From Bactericera cockerelli (taxonomy: Eukaryota; Arthropoda; Insecta; Hemiptera; Triozidae): a stretch of DNA of 64,000 nucleotides. Position 1 is the first letter of the stretch, and every line of letters starts with the position of its first letter. The translations under genes and the position numbers were made by a program. The DNA lies in assembly GCA_024516035.1 (NCBI GenBank), contig CM044963.1, forward strand, positions 19,956,703-20,020,702, given 5' to 3'. Under the pieces are notes generated by a model, which saw only the letters and a list, made by a program, of their open reading frames with translations, was not told the origin of the DNA and did not search any database. Shown piece after piece: positions 11,561 through 23,480 of this stretch.

Positions 11561-11636
11561 TTGGACCAACTGTAGCTGTTTCGCAAATTTGATATGTGTG
11601 TCCAATGTTTGGAATCAAATACTTTTCAAAGCTCAC
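11561..11636 (-). CDS. Possible internal coding exon of an unknown gene
   Basis: On the minus strand a good acceptor (TTTATGATTTCAG) precedes 76 bases that end exactly at a consensus donor (GTAAGT at 11560-11555). Only one of the three frames is open across it, giving 25 codons with a varied, protein-like composition (FEKYLIPNIGHTYQICE). I do not recognise the protein. The phase does not fit directly to the possible exon at 13340-13443, so another exon would be needed; an open segment lies between them at about 11737-11990, but I cannot place its splice sites. It could be chance, or a decayed transposon exon. Confidence 0.3.
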
Positions 11637-11639
11637 CTG

Positions 11640-12354
11640 AAATCATAAATAAATATTGTCTGTTTAAAGAATGACTGCAATATTAGTTAGAAATTTCTTA
11701 ATTTTCTTAAATTATTTCCTAATTTTTCTTAATAAGTCAAATATATAAGATTATGGCAATGCCTGAACCGCTAACTGTAGCAGGCATGGTCGCTTTATTG
11801 GAACTACCAAAATATACGGCATTCTTATGGACATTTGTTCCAGGCATAAAAATCAAAAGATTACTCCAAGCAATTAAAACGCGAGTCGGTAAATACATTT
11901 CGTTAAAAATAAATATATATATACATAGAATAATTATGTATTTTCTTCTTTGTAACAAATAAAATAGGTTTTTAATATAAGCGTCAAACAATGCTCTGAA
12001 ACATAATGTATTTTAAGATGTCAAAACATACTTCTAAAAACAATAGAAATTTCAAGAATTTTGTCAAAATATAAAAACGAGATCATAAACTTTATTTTTG
12101 ACGAAATTTTGGAAAGGATTTCAAGTGATCTTAAGTTAATAGATTTTAATGTAGTAACTTTATGTGTTTCGTCTTAACAACAAAGATATTCGTGGCATTG
12201 CTTATTTGATGGGTAATAGGAAACTCTTGGCTCATAAGGTGGATACAATTAAGGTAGAGCAGGTTCAAATTAAATAGATTTTTGTTCTAGTTTCTGATGA
12301 ATTCTAATCTAATGCCATAGTCAGTCTTAAAAACCTCTTTGGTTACAAATGTCT
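11640..12354. other. AT-rich stretch with an open segment
   Basis: Both strands are open for 69-84 codons around 11737-11991, where the base composition is more balanced. GCCTG and CAGGC bound a 25-bp near-palindrome at 11760-11784. No family was recognised. Confidence 0.3.
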
Positions 12355-12550
12355 GTAAGGGATAGCTTCCGGTGCGCTCGTGTTGACCTTGACGGGGGAA
12401 GTATTGTGTCACTTCTCGCCCATCCGAGGGGAGGAATACCACTGGATGGGCAGGCTACAACACAGACCACAAGCTTCTAGCGTCTAGCTCATGTTTCATG
12501 GCTACGAAATAAAAGAGACTGTGAAATACTCATCTTTAAAAAAAAAAAAT
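12355..12550 (+). repeat. Non-tRNA dispersed repeat H, copy 1
   Basis: Begins near GTGCGCTCGTGTTGACC, contains AAGTATTGTGTCACTTCTCG, and ends GCTACGAAATAAAAGAGAC followed by an A-run. Copies lie at 17281 (+), 33790 (-) and, in part, 55760 (+). No A or B box was seen; the AATAAA-like end and A-tail suggest a LINE-mobilised sequence. Confidence 0.6.
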
Positions 12551-12555
12551 TGAAA

Positions 12556-12800
12556 TAGCCTTATTATTTTATACTACCCGTTTAGACTGAATGTCCAAGA
12601 CGTACTATTGTATGGTCAAAATCCTGAATGGGTGAATATTACATTCAAGAGATCTTTTTAAATCAAATGCCCATGTGATGCGTGCTTTATTTAGAAATTG
12701 GAAATATTGCACCTAAATGGAAGGATAACTTGTCGTGTCCCGGCTTGGTTTCGAACCCGTGACCTCTGTTACCAAAATGCCTTAACCACTTTTTACAGAG
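12556..12800 (-). repeat. SINE family C copy
   Basis: On the minus strand the B box reads GGTTTCGAAACC-like after a tRNA-type head, followed by TCCCGGCTTG-like sequence complementary to GTGTCCCGGCTTGG, and ends near the conserved tail (AAGGCTA). It is diverged from 2267-2573. Confidence 0.55.
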
Positions 12801-12894
12801 ACAGACAGAGAAAGAAAGAAAGAGAATAGAGAACCGGAAATATTTATTTAGCAGAAGTTAAGAGTCATTTTACAGATTGCAAAAATCTTTTCAT

Positions 12895-13325
12895 TCTCTA
12901 CTCCTCCTCTCTTTCTTTCTTTCTTATATATTTCCCTTACATACTTAATATCTCTATTTCTCTCTCTCTTTCTGTCTATACTTCATAGTAGACTACATAA
13001 AATCTTACATAAGTAATGAATTTTCTGTCAATCTCATCTCCAGCTGCTTTCTTCCTATTCCGCTGTCTTATCGTACTAGCCTCTCTCTCTCTCTCTCTCC
13101 TCTTTCAACTTATTCTATCGTCGTACTCTCTATTACAACTTATTCTATCGTTTTTCTCTCTTTTTTTCAACTTCTTCTATTGTCTCTCTCTCTCTATTTC
13201 AACTTCTTCTATCTTTGCTCTCTCTTTCTTTCAACTTTCTTCTATATTTTCCTCTCTTTTTTTAACTTCTTCTATCGCCTCTCTCTTTCTTTCAACTTAT
13301 TCTATCGTCTCTCTTATAAAATTAC
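12895..13325. repeat. Pyrimidine-rich minisatellite
   Basis: Repeated blocks of TCAACTTCTTCTAT joined by CTCTCT runs, with a period of roughly 27-40 bases. A 104-codon frame across it is low-complexity Leu/Ser/Phe and not a credible protein. Confidence 0.7.
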
Positions 13326-13339
13326 TATAAAACACTTAC

Positions 13340-13443
13340 CTAACTTTAATTAAAGTAACGTCCACTATACAATTAAAGCTATTAACATTTTTTGAACAGG
13401 TGCTCGTAAAATCATAAGTATAAGCCATTAGATAAATCGAACC
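13340..13443 (-). CDS. Possible first or internal coding exon
   Basis: A 104-base open segment follows CCAG and ends at a consensus donor (GTAAGT). It encodes a mixed-composition peptide including MAYTYDFTSTCSKN, and the Met at 13428-13426 could be a start. The acceptor has a poor pyrimidine tract. The protein is not recognised. It shares strand and splice style with 11561-11636, but a common gene is only an inference. Confidence 0.22.
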
Positions 13444-14260
13444 CTGGTACTTCCATATTCTGCCCCCTTACGTAGAGATGTACTTCTAGGTAAATAATTA
13501 TTTGATTTAATTGTGTCTAGCATAAGGAGAAATAAAAACGAATAACCTTTTTTTAAATAGTAAAAAACTTTTTTACTTTAATACAAAAGGAAATTTATTT
13601 TTCGTAAACCCTGTCTACCCTTTAGATTAGAAAGAAATCAACATCCAGCATTTCCAATTGAGCAAAAATACAGGAATGTGGAATACATTATAGTTTGATT
13701 GTTTATTTAATTAATAAAACTATTAATATGATGATGAGATTGAGGAGACTTTATTTAATTAATTTTAAGTGGTTTCAATTTTAAAGTTTAATTGAAAAAA
13801 TGATTTCTTATATAACGTGACTAGAATTGGGTTGATGTTCTTTCAACAAATAGTTTTTTTTTTCCTGATTAGGAACTTCAACCAATTATTGAATGGTCGG
13901 TCGTTCGTGCCGATCCACACAAGGTCTACATAAGGTGAAGGAGGTTGGTACTTCTTAGAAAAGTCATAAGTGAGTCCACTTCACTGTTTTTTTTTTTATT
14001 TTTTTTTTTTTTTTTTTTATAACACTATGTAGATTTGTAGAATAATATACATATATCTAGTGGTTTCCATTGCTTTTGTCAGTTCTGTATCTAATAACGC
14101 GGTTATGATGATAATATGTTCATTATTTTTTTTTTATACTTCTCTCTGTTTTGATTTTTCAGTCTTATTTGTAAATTAGACCTACATTTTTTTCTATTTT
14201 ATTTTTTCTTGAATTTTCCAACTGTAATTAGTGCTCAACTCGTAAATATTACAACCTTTA
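13444..14260. other. AT-rich stretch with poly(T) runs
   Basis: Contains long T-runs at about 13988-14019. No gene or repeat family was recognised. Confidence 0.4.
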
Positions 14261-14488
14261 ATACTAATAATAATAACACTCTTAGTGGATGGTAACCATC
14301 AGACGAGATTCATGCTCAAAGCATTTTCCTCCACTTAACCATCAGAGTCTTATTATTATGTGGTCAGAAACTCGAATAAATGAGGAAATATTGATGCACT
14401 GGGTTGACTGGGTGGGATTCGAACCAACAGATCCTTACGCTACCTGGACTACCAGACTAGCGCGTTGACTCCTTGACTACCAGTGCAC
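14261..14488 (-). repeat. tRNA-derived SINE, family B
   Basis: In minus orientation it starts TGCACTGGTAGTCAAG, has an A box in the tRNA-like head and a B box (GGTTCGAATCCCACC). It continues with a conserved body (GGTGGTAGAAAATGC-type, here diverged) and ends ACTAAGAGTG plus (TTA)n. This is one of eleven copies in the window. Confidence 0.75.
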
Positions 14489-15083
14489 TTGACTACCATT
14501 AAATGTTGTTGCTTGGGTTTCCTCATTTCTAAGTCCATTAATATTTCTTCCAGTTTTTGTCGAAATAAATCAATACTCCAACCGATGGCGATGGTCCAAT
14601 ACGATATTACCCAAGATATTTATTGCATTATTTATTCCAACAGTTATTGCATTTAATTAATATCTATTGAGCAGATGTTACATAAGTTGTTTACCCAACC
14701 TTTATTAAATTAAACTATTTTGATTTACAGATCCGCGGTTATGTAAGTTGTTTAAACCAGTATTTATTAAATTAAATCAATATTAAATCATGGATCCGTA
14801 GATACACGAGCATGATTTATGTTCTTGAGGAGGCAATTAATCAAGGGTTGTCTTAAGCTTAGAGGACATGATGGATCGATCTTTGATCGTTCTCTTGAAA
14901 CAGTTTATTATTTTGTTAATTGTTTTTTTTTAAGAGTTTAAAGTAAACAGGTAACAGGTACTCAAACAGGTAGATTATTATAAGAGGTACTCGTATTTTT
15001 TCTATTTATTTTCTTTCATTACTAAAACGTCTGATATATGTGATAACCCAAACTTAACGAGTATTATGATTGCTTTGGAAAAT
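14489..15083. other. AT-rich stretch, nothing recognised
   Basis: Short direct repeats of TTATTAAATTAAA near 14700-14775 only. Confidence 0.35.
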
Positions 15084-15096
15084 AAAGAGAAGAAGA

Positions 15097-15132
<36 letters not shown>

Positions 15133-16040
15133 AAAAAAGGCAAAAAAGAGAGAAAGTTAGAGAGAGAAAATGAATTAAAAAGAAACCAATAAGAGAGAGA
15201 AAGAGAAAAAGTTGGATAGAAAAAAAATTAGAAGAATTAAAGAAACAAAACGATAGCTAAAGAGAGAGAGGGAGAGAGAGAGAGAGAAATGAATATGCAT
15301 GATTGGAAGAGAAAGAAATAAGGAGAGAGCAAATGGAAAGAGAAAATCAAGTACAAAGAAACCAAACAAACAAATAAAGAGAGAGAGAGAGAGAGGATGT
15401 GAGGGAGAAATAAAGAGAGAGAGAAACAAGAAGATGGATGATTGTTACACAAAAGCGTTGAGAAGGAAAGGAACAGAGGACAATAGATGTTGCGGTAAAG
15501 GAAGACATAGGAGGGAAAGAGGGGAAAGAAGGAAGGAAAGTAAATGGTCGGGACAAAGGAATGAAGAAAACGAGAGGGAATGGAAGTAAGGAGAGAGCGA
15601 AAGAGAGAGAGAGAGAGAGAAGGAGAGAGAGAGACAGGAGAGAGAGAGAGAAGGAGAAGGAGAGAGGGGAGTACCGGATTTCCTACATTTGATGGAACAT
15701 GTTTGTGTTGGGTGTGGAGGTGTGAGTGTGAACTACTGACACGGTTATTTATTGTTTGACTTTTGTAGTGGAGGTGAATGAGATGTAGAGGGGGTGGAAA
15801 TAGAGGAGGCGGGGAAGTAAAGGAGAGAGAGAGAGAGAGCGAGAGAGAGAGAGAGGAGATAGTAGCGCGAAGAGAGGAGGTGTATGACGTGTGTGAAATA
15901 GAGAGGGCGGGAGGGGGTACAGAAAAGACGGGAGAGAGAGAGAGAGAGGGAGAGAGCTTTAGGAGGAGAAAGGGGAGGATGAGAGAGAAAGGTAGAGAGA
16001 CAAACAGGTAAAGGATAAGAGACAGAGGATATTTCAGTGG

Positions 16041-16097
<57 letters not shown>

Positions 16098-16112
16098 CTC
16101 AAGTAGAGAAGT
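15084..16112. repeat. (GA)n-rich purine tract, ~1 kb
   Basis: The plus strand is almost purely A and G, with long GAGAGA runs. A 302-codon minus-strand frame is Leu/Ser/Pro low complexity caused by the CT repeats, so no gene is called. Confidence 0.8.
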
Positions 16113-16316
16113 AGGAACAAGAGGAGAGGGAGGGCGGGGTAACATAAATTATTTTCCATAATGAAAAGGTTTACTGTGGCAGGTTTGCACAACGAACCTG
16201 ACAGACAGACGGTGCTACCTTTTACTCCTCAGCCTGTGAAACTTACAGTTCACTTTACAACAAAAAGCTGTTCTCCACTACAAAAATAATTTTACATAAT
16301 TCACCTGAATAAAAAA

Positions 16317-16428
16317 ATATCACAACTACTCAAACACGCTTTACTAAACCCACGCTGAAACCGGGACTTCAACCACCGATCTCCAGGTTACAAGTCCGCC
16401 GCCTTATCGATCAAGCTTCTGAGGTCGG
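16317..16428 (-). repeat. tRNA-derived SINE, family A
   Basis: In minus orientation it reads CCGACCTCAGAAGCTTGATC, then ATAAGGCGGCGGACTTG and a B-box position (GGTTGAAGTCC), then GTTTGAGTAGTTGTGATA. One of about nine copies in the window. Confidence 0.7.
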
Positions 16429-17280
16429 CTTATCACTAAACTATTTAAATTTGCCTTGCACAAAGCTCAAGTCCAAAAGTACGCTACCACCTTACATTTT
16501 AACTGATAACAGACTGAGAGAATTTCCCCCATTGAATAGTGAAACAAAAGAAACGCGCAAATATACATTTTCAGTCCTCAAGCAGTGAAAGGGTGATCGT
16601 TTTCGCACCCATTAATCATGGCTCCTGATTCAACCCTTTCATTCGAGGATAAATATAGGCCACTGTGTTATGTGGGGTAGGAGACACAACATGTTCCTGG
16701 AGCATTATTATGTTGATTGTACTTTGTAACAAGTCCTGAGGGTAGGGGAGGGGGAGGGAGAGAGGGATGGGGCAGTTGCTTAAAAAAAGTAGGGAAGAAA
16801 TAACGACAGGGAAGACGGCCTAATCTCCAGGGACCTATGAATCAGTGGGCTGTCAGCCTATACTTAACAGAATGGAACAGCCCCCCGCCTGAAAATAAGG
16901 TCAAATCTGGGTTTCTAAGGAGAATACTTACTTACTTTCCGTGTCCATGTGTGATGTCATGGTGGTGGAGGGATTGATATGGGTGAAGCCTTTGGACGCC
17001 CAGAACCATTGTTCTGGGCTCCTTCTATGTCCAGTGTGAAGTGTCTGGTGTATGTGTAGTGTGTTGAAATTTAGCACTTAAAACTGACAATTTTAAAATA
17101 GTTCTTAAAATTTGATGGGTATTTAAAAGTTCAGCCAACTTTCAATTTTGTTGTTGTCTACTTGGGACTGGCTTAAGTGCAAAGTGTATTCGACTGAGAA
17201 GAATGTATTCGACTAACAACGCACTATTTGTCCGCAAAGGATTTCCAAAGTTGACATCGACAAATTAGTTACAGTTGTTT
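16429..17280. other. Intergenic stretch
   Basis: On the minus strand around 17020-16930, CAGAACAATGGTTCTGGG is followed by an AGTAAGTAAG tail. It resembles the 3' end of a retroelement, but no copy elsewhere in the window confirms this. Confidence 0.25.
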
Positions 17281-17458
17281 GAAAGAGTGCGCTCGTGTTG
17301 ACCCAGCACCGAAATGGGAAGTATTGTGTCACTTCTCGCCCATCAGAGCGGGGGCATACTCATACTACGGGATGAGCAGCCTGCTATACAGATCACAAGC
17401 GTCTACAGTACCTGTTGTTTTACGGCTGCGAAATAAAAAGACCGTGAAACACTCATAT
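17281..17458 (+). repeat. Non-tRNA dispersed repeat H, copy 2
   Basis: Shares GTGCGCTCGTGTTGACC, AAGTATTGTGTCACTTCTCG and the GAAATAAAAAGACCGTGAAA end with 12355-12550. It abuts a SINE family B copy directly. Confidence 0.6.
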
Positions 17459-17678
17459 TTAATAATACTCTTTGGTGAAAGGTAACCCCACCAGGAGAGG
17501 TTAATGCATAAAGCATTTTCTACCACTTAACCCTCAGAGTCTTATTATTGACTCATGTGTTCATATTCACAAACTCAAATTAATGGCGAAAAATTCATGC
17601 ACTGGGTGGAATTCGAAACAACGGATCCTTATGCTACCTGGACTACCAGACTAGCGCGTTAACCACCTGACTACCAAC
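17459..17678 (-). repeat. SINE family B copy
   Basis: Minus-strand copy with a diverged B-box region, the body TTAAGTGGTAGAAAATGC and the tail CACCAAAGAGTATTATT. Confidence 0.7.
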
Positions 17679-18149
17679 GACTCATCCCTCAACGACTATA
17701 GAAAAATACTATAATCAAGTTAATGATTAAATGATATTCGACCCTAATTTAGACCCTCAGAGTTTTATCTGGCAGTTCTTCAACAGTATTTTTCAGAACA
17801 GCTTATAACAAAAAAATAATAATTAGTTAAAAATACATAAAGGTCCCCTCAAATGACTATCCGATCATGGCTATAATTAAAAGTAACTCTCTTTGAGTTG
17901 ACATTTCATTTCCAAAACATAAAATAATTATATATTAATTAATTTACGACCCACTCGGGGCACTGTAAATACATTAACGTAATGCATCCATGTTATTATA
18001 TTATTTTAAGTAATTTATTGATGCTATGCTGAAATTGAAGACTTCGTTTTCTTCAATTTCCTCCTCCTCCTCCTTCATTTCCTTGTCCTCCTCGTACCCT
18101 TTATCTTCTTCTTTCCTCCTCCTCTCCCCCTCCTCTATCTAGCTCTTAC
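17679..18149. other. AT-rich spacer with CCT tract
   Basis: Pyrimidine-rich CTCCTCCTCC at about 18050-18140. Otherwise unremarkable. Confidence 0.4.
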
Positions 18150-18330
18150 TGTTATCGAGATATCGTTCATACGAACGGACGTACACACGCACGGACCAAT
18201 GGCTGAAAACAACTTTTTTGGTATCATGAGGCTAGGATTCGTCCAGAAATGTGAAAAACTTTGGTTTGGTCAAATTTTCGACGAATACAATACTTTCCTT
18301 GTAATAGGACAAGGAAAGTAATATCCATAC
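18150..18330. repeat. Repeat with terminal hairpin
   Basis: TACTTTCCTTGT (18291-18302) and ACAAGGAAAGTA (18309-18320) form a perfect 12-bp stem with a 6-base loop. Degenerate versions (GAAAGGAA with GGAATCACCC) occur near 54040 and 59190. It may be the 3' end of a LINE family, which is an inference. Confidence 0.4.
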
Positions 18331-19645
18331 AACGACACTATTTCAAATATTTACAAAACAAATGTACACAATACGAGTATATAACTATAAAGTAAGACAA
18401 ATCAAGTGTGCTGCAATATTGACAAGGCTTAATACGGCGTGACATTTCTACCGTACTCTGTAACACTATGGGAATCAGTAAAAAATTGGAATTTCAACAA
18501 AAGTGAGACAAATTGACATAATATACATTGAAATAGAATAGGGGCGAATTGAAAATAATGAAAGTAAAAATCCAAACGTGAGATGAATCAGCTATAAAAA
18601 GAAAGAAATTGAAACTAATATTTTTTATATTGACCAAGGCGAGGTTTGATAAAAAAATTCAGTTAATATCAATAAATCTATTGATATTGACTCACAATTT
18701 GATGCAGTTAAGAATGAATAAAAATAGATAGGGAGTTGTTACATCTAACGGGAAAATTTACCGACGTTAAAAAATGTTTTGTGAAGTGTCATCAATTGAA
18801 TTATTGGATTGGAGGGCGTACGAGACCTTTGAATGATCAAAATACACAAAGAACATCAACACAAACCACCAATATCAAATTATCAGAAGGGGTTTTCAAT
18901 GGTGTAAAAGTGACGGCGAACAATATGATCTCTAATGAACTTCGACATAAAAAAGTGAGAAGTGTAAGCTGAAAAATAAATAAACGCACAGATTGTGGTG
19001 AGAATTCTCCATAATGTACAACCTATGAAGGTACATACGAGTATTTCCTGAAAATGGAGTCTCTTTTGAAATTTAGATTGAAAGGTATGATTCGAATGAT
19101 TGAATTGAACCTACGCTACGCATTGAAAGGTAGATGAAAGCCGGGAACAATTGATTATAAGGGACAAAGAACATCACAAGATGACGAAAGGATATTCCGA
19201 TACTTCTAGCCTAAACAAATATTTGAAATTAAAACCCTTTCTGAATTAGTTTATTGTTGAGTTTAATCAAGTTAACGTCAAAGTTCTATACATACACATA
19301 GACAGAGCAGTAGAGTCAAGTGGGTTTGAGGGTTATGGGATCAGATCAGGTGAATGATGAAAGCTGGGATCGAAGACCTTCTGTTGTTGTAGAATCAGAA
19401 TTATACTGTACAGGACAAAGTTAGAACCAATAGATAAGAAGTTGAATATCTAATAATATTAGAAAGGAAAGTATTGAATTCGTTTTACTCGTATGTAAAA
19501 AAATAACAATAGTTTTTCATTGCCAAAGCAATGTGGTCATGCAAAAGACATTATTATTAGCCAAAGGTTGGCCAATTAAGCTTATAAAAACTATTTCGGA
19601 ATAAGTCTTTAAATCTCTTTACTCCGCACCAAACCCATTAGAGTT
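18331..19645. other. AT-rich stretch, nothing recognised
   Basis: A 78-codon frame at 18736-18972 has no recognisable motif. Confidence 0.35.
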
Positions 19646-20990
19646 CAGAGTCTACCCACTCATATCTAAGAGGAGAGAGGAGGAGCATTGTAACACAAGG
19701 TTAAAGTAATGGCAAGAAAATATACAAAGTAAAGAGGGGAGAGAAAAAGGGAGAGCGAAGTATAGAGATAGGGAAGGAAGGGAGAGAAAAGGATAGAGAG
19801 AAAGAATGAGGGATAAAATAACTCCGAGTCCGTTGTTAATTATTAACAGCGTCTCGCAGCTAACGAAGAGAACGGCGACAGTGACAGACAAGCGAGACAT
19901 GTCTCAAGTGTCAGACCTAAAAGAGAAAAAGAAGTAGAAAATAATAATACCGAGAAAAAAACAAGAAAAAGAAGGAGAAGGAAAAGAGAATTGGAAGAAA
20001 AAAAAATGATTCAACGAGAAGAAGAAGCAATTGGTAAGGGAGAAGAGAAATGGAAAAAAAGAGTAGATGAAGAAAAAGAAGACAAAGAGGAAAGTACTGA
20101 GAGTGTTGGATAATTAAAAAAAAAGATAGCTAGACAAAATATAGAAGAAGAAAAGATTAAATGGAGGATGAGAGAGATGAGTAAGAGAGGAGAGAATATT
20201 AGATTTTTTTAAAAAGAGATAAATGAATATAAAATTGTGAAAATTAAGTAAGTGATCTCAAAAAAAAATTACTATTGGGGCAGCTGAGAGAACTGTTTGG
20301 ATTCAGATGACAGAAAATTGAGCGCCGAATATTATAAACAAACAATATCACATTAGAAGTTAAAAGATAATTACTTTTAAAAGAGGAAAAATATAATGGA
20401 AGGACATTTAGATATAGCGCGATGAGACGACAAATAATTTGAACAAAAGAGAAGAGCAGGGAGGTATTTGAGAGATAAAGAAAAAAATTAGAGGAAATCT
20501 TTGAATGAAGACTTGAAGAAATAGAGAGAGAGAGAGATAATGGAAAAAGACAAAGACTACAGGAAATATTACTTACTGAAGAGAAAGGAGAAGTAAATAG
20601 ACAGAGAGGAAATGATCGTCGCGAAAGCAAATACCATTAACACAGAGGAAGAACAACATTGGTCAGAGGAGGAGGAGAGAAAGAATTAAGAAAAGAGGTG
20701 GAAAGTTTTGAAAAAAGAGTGGAAGATCAATAAAATAAATAAAAAATAATGGAAGAAGAGAAATAAATAATGAAAGGAAAAGAGTCAAAGGAAGGATGAT
20801 AGGGACAATGAAAGAGGCAGACTAGAAAGGTAGGAAGATCAGTAAATGGAGGATAGAAATTCGGGTGAAGGATGGGGAGCGATAATAATAAGAGAAAAAG
20901 AAGGAGGAGAGGATGTTTGGTGCAGAAAGTGGATATTGATAATAAAGAAAGACTGGAGGAGATGGAGAGAGGAGGTGTGGATAAGTGAAA
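19646..20990. repeat. Purine-rich stretch, ~1.3 kb
   Basis: The plus strand is dominated by A and G in irregular GAA/GAG blocks with no clear period. Minus-strand frames of 82-128 codons here are Ser/Leu/Phe low complexity and are not called. Confidence 0.6.
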
Positions 20991-21390
20991 TGTCATTAGT
21001 GAAAGCATCGTGTCGTTTTTACTAATGATTTCGAAAGCTTTCTCTTCATATTGTCTGCGACTCAGTGGTTCTTCTGCATTGTGGTTGTTCATGGATTTGC
21101 GCGTCGTCACCTTTTACCATTTGGTTTGTCAGAATTGTGGTCATTGATGGCTTGGGATAGTTGCAGCTTTTTACTAGGTCGGAAGATTTTTTTCCTTTTT
21201 TTAGTCAGTGAGTCAGTATTTTTTTCTGTATCCATGAAATATAAGTGAGGGATTCGTTTCATATTTTTAATTTAGAAACACATAATGTTGGGTACCAATC
21301 ACAGATTGGTGATCGCCAACGTAATTTGTAACCTAGATGTCGTAGGTTCGAATTATTTTGTGACATCATACATGTGACCGACACAAGTAT
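20991..21390. other. Spacer
   Basis: No gene recognised. 21290-21360 has a weak tRNA-like look (GGTTCGAATT) but no matching head. Confidence 0.3.
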
Positions 21391-21546
21391 GTATAATAAT
21401 AATAATACTCTTTAGCCAACATAAAGTATAATAATAATACTCTTTAGTGGAAGGTAACCATCAGGCGAGGTTAATGCTCAAAATATTTTCTACCACCCGC
21501 AGAGTTTTATCATTTTGTTGTCAAAAACTCAAATTAATGAAGAAAA
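21391..21546 (-). repeat. SINE family B copy, 5'-truncated
   Basis: Only the body and tail remain (GGTGGTAGAAAATA ... CACTAAAGAGTATTATTA on the minus strand). The ACTCTTTAG end is present twice, ~40 bp apart. Confidence 0.6.
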
Positions 21547-21729
21547 GTAGGACATACATACATACAATGAAAGTTCTTCTTAATATTCAAATAGGACATA
21601 CAATGAAAGTTCTTCTTATTATTCAAATGGTAAATGTGACTCAGTATAAATTCTCTGGCCCCTCTGTCCAAGAAGATAACCGGATTTGGAAACCCCTGGG
21701 TCAAAGACACGATAATGAACACTCATTTG

Positions 21730-22715
21730 TCACTAATAACTTTTCTTTCTCTTCCATTATTTCCATCTCCTTCTTTTCCTGTCCCACTTAACCTCATCCT
21801 GACCCTTTTCATTTTCATTTTCTTCTTTCTTCTCCTCCATGTTCTATTTTACTAAACACAATCCTCTCCTCTTCCATCTCAATTCTTACAAATGATGCTT
21901 TTTACTTGTTCCTATCACTTCCATTATTCTTTTTATCTCACTTATTGTTCTCTACTCTAATTTATCCGTCCACTTCCTCTCCAGCCTCTTTCTCATTCTC
22001 TTTACTTGTTCCTATCACTTCCATTTATTGTTGTTTCCCCTTTATTTCATCCATCCACTTCCTCTTCAACTTCTTTCTCATTCTCTTTCCTTATTTCTAT
22101 CACTTCGATTTATTGTTGTTTCCCCTTTATTTCATCCGTCCACTTCCTCTTCAACCTCTTTCTTATTCTCTTTCCTTGTTCCTATCACTTCCATTATTCT
22201 TTCTCTTCCATTTATTGTTCTTTCCCCTTTATTTCATCCGTCCACCTCCTCTTCAACCTCTTTCTCATTCTCTTTCCTTGTTCCTATAATTTCCATTATT
22301 CTTTCTCTCCCACTTACTTTTGTCTCCACTTTATTTCCTCCGTACACTTCCCCTAACTCCTATTCAACCTCTTCCTCATCTGCTATCCTTGTTTCGAACA
22401 TTTCAATTATTATTGCTTCACTATTGATGTCACCACTTTCGTTTCTCCAATGTACACGAATACTCCACTTCTCCTCCTCCTCTTTCTATTACTATAATTA
22501 TTATTCTTCCTTTTTAACCTCATGCTCTTAGAATTCCTGCTTCTTTCTAATTCTTTGTCCTATCACTTCCATTACGCTTTCTCTCTCTCTTAATGTTGTC
22601 TCTTATTCATTTGTCCGCTTTTCTCTACATCTTCTTGCTCTCTCCTTCTCTCTTTTCAACCTCTTCCTCCTCTATATTTTTCTAACCTCTTCTAACATAA
22701 TACTCTTCCACACTC
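21730..22715. repeat. Pyrimidine-rich tandem repeat
   Basis: At 21906-22360 a unit of roughly 85-120 bases (CCTCTTTCTCATTCTCTTT ... CCATTTATTGTT) is repeated four to five times with length variation. Open frames of 114-167 codons are products of the repeat. Confidence 0.65.
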
Positions 22716-23300
22716 TCTCTTCCCTAAAATGTCCATTTTCATCACATCTACTATACGATAATGATCTTTTCAAATCCTCTGACCGTTTGCACTGAAACAA
22801 GTTCCAAATTGTACGTGCCCTTATGCTGTGTTGCCTTTTTAGTATAGATCTCATCATTACACAAGGAGTGGGTATTAGGACGTCCAGATTCAATGCCAAG
22901 ATTTACTCCATTTCACTTCGATTTTAACGTTCCAATGAAAATAAAAACATCAGATGTGACTCTATGTATTTAAATAAATAATGTGAAAAAATAGAGATCA
23001 AACAAACTATTTATTTTACTAATTTATAAAACACAATTATATATTTATAGTTTATTGATAGGTAATTTGACTAATATTAAACGTAAACGCTACATAAAAA
23101 CTCTCAAGAGATGGAACAGGCTCCATGCTACATCTATTAAATTAAATCCTCTACTAGCCGCTCAGGCTAATATCTCTAGGACTTCCACTTTAATCCAGGC
23201 AATTAGTTCACCTCTATTTCAATTAACCCGTAGTGTCCATGGGGGCAATTAATAACCGGTGTTAGTAGCATACAGGATGTAACAAGGACATGAAAATCCA
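22716..23300. other. AT-rich stretch, nothing recognised
   Basis: A 65-codon frame at 23055-23252 (basic, IKRKRYIKTLKRW) has no recognisable family. Left uncalled. Confidence 0.3.
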
Positions 23301-23480
23301 TCAGGTATCGTAGGGATCCGTTGGTTTGAATCCCACCCAGTGCATGAAAATTTACTCATTCATTTGAGTTTGTGACCACATAATAATACATAACACTCTG
23401 AGGGTTAGGTGGTAGAAAATGCTTTAAGCATTAACCTCGCCTGATGGTTACCTTCCACTAAAGAGTATTATAATTATTAT
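23301..23480 (+). repeat. SINE family B copy, 5'-truncated head
   Basis: Begins inside the tRNA-like head, then GGTTTGAATCCCACCCAGTG, the GGGTTAGGTGGTAGAAAATG body and CCACTAAAGAGTATTATAAT. Confidence 0.7.

Noticed and set aside
15237..16145. 302-codon open frame on the minus strand
   Set aside because: Pure Leu/Ser/Pro low complexity from the CT repeat; frames on both strands stay open for the same reason.
22028..22531. 167-codon frame
   Set aside because: Lies in a pyrimidine-rich tandem repeat, and two other forward frames are open as well.
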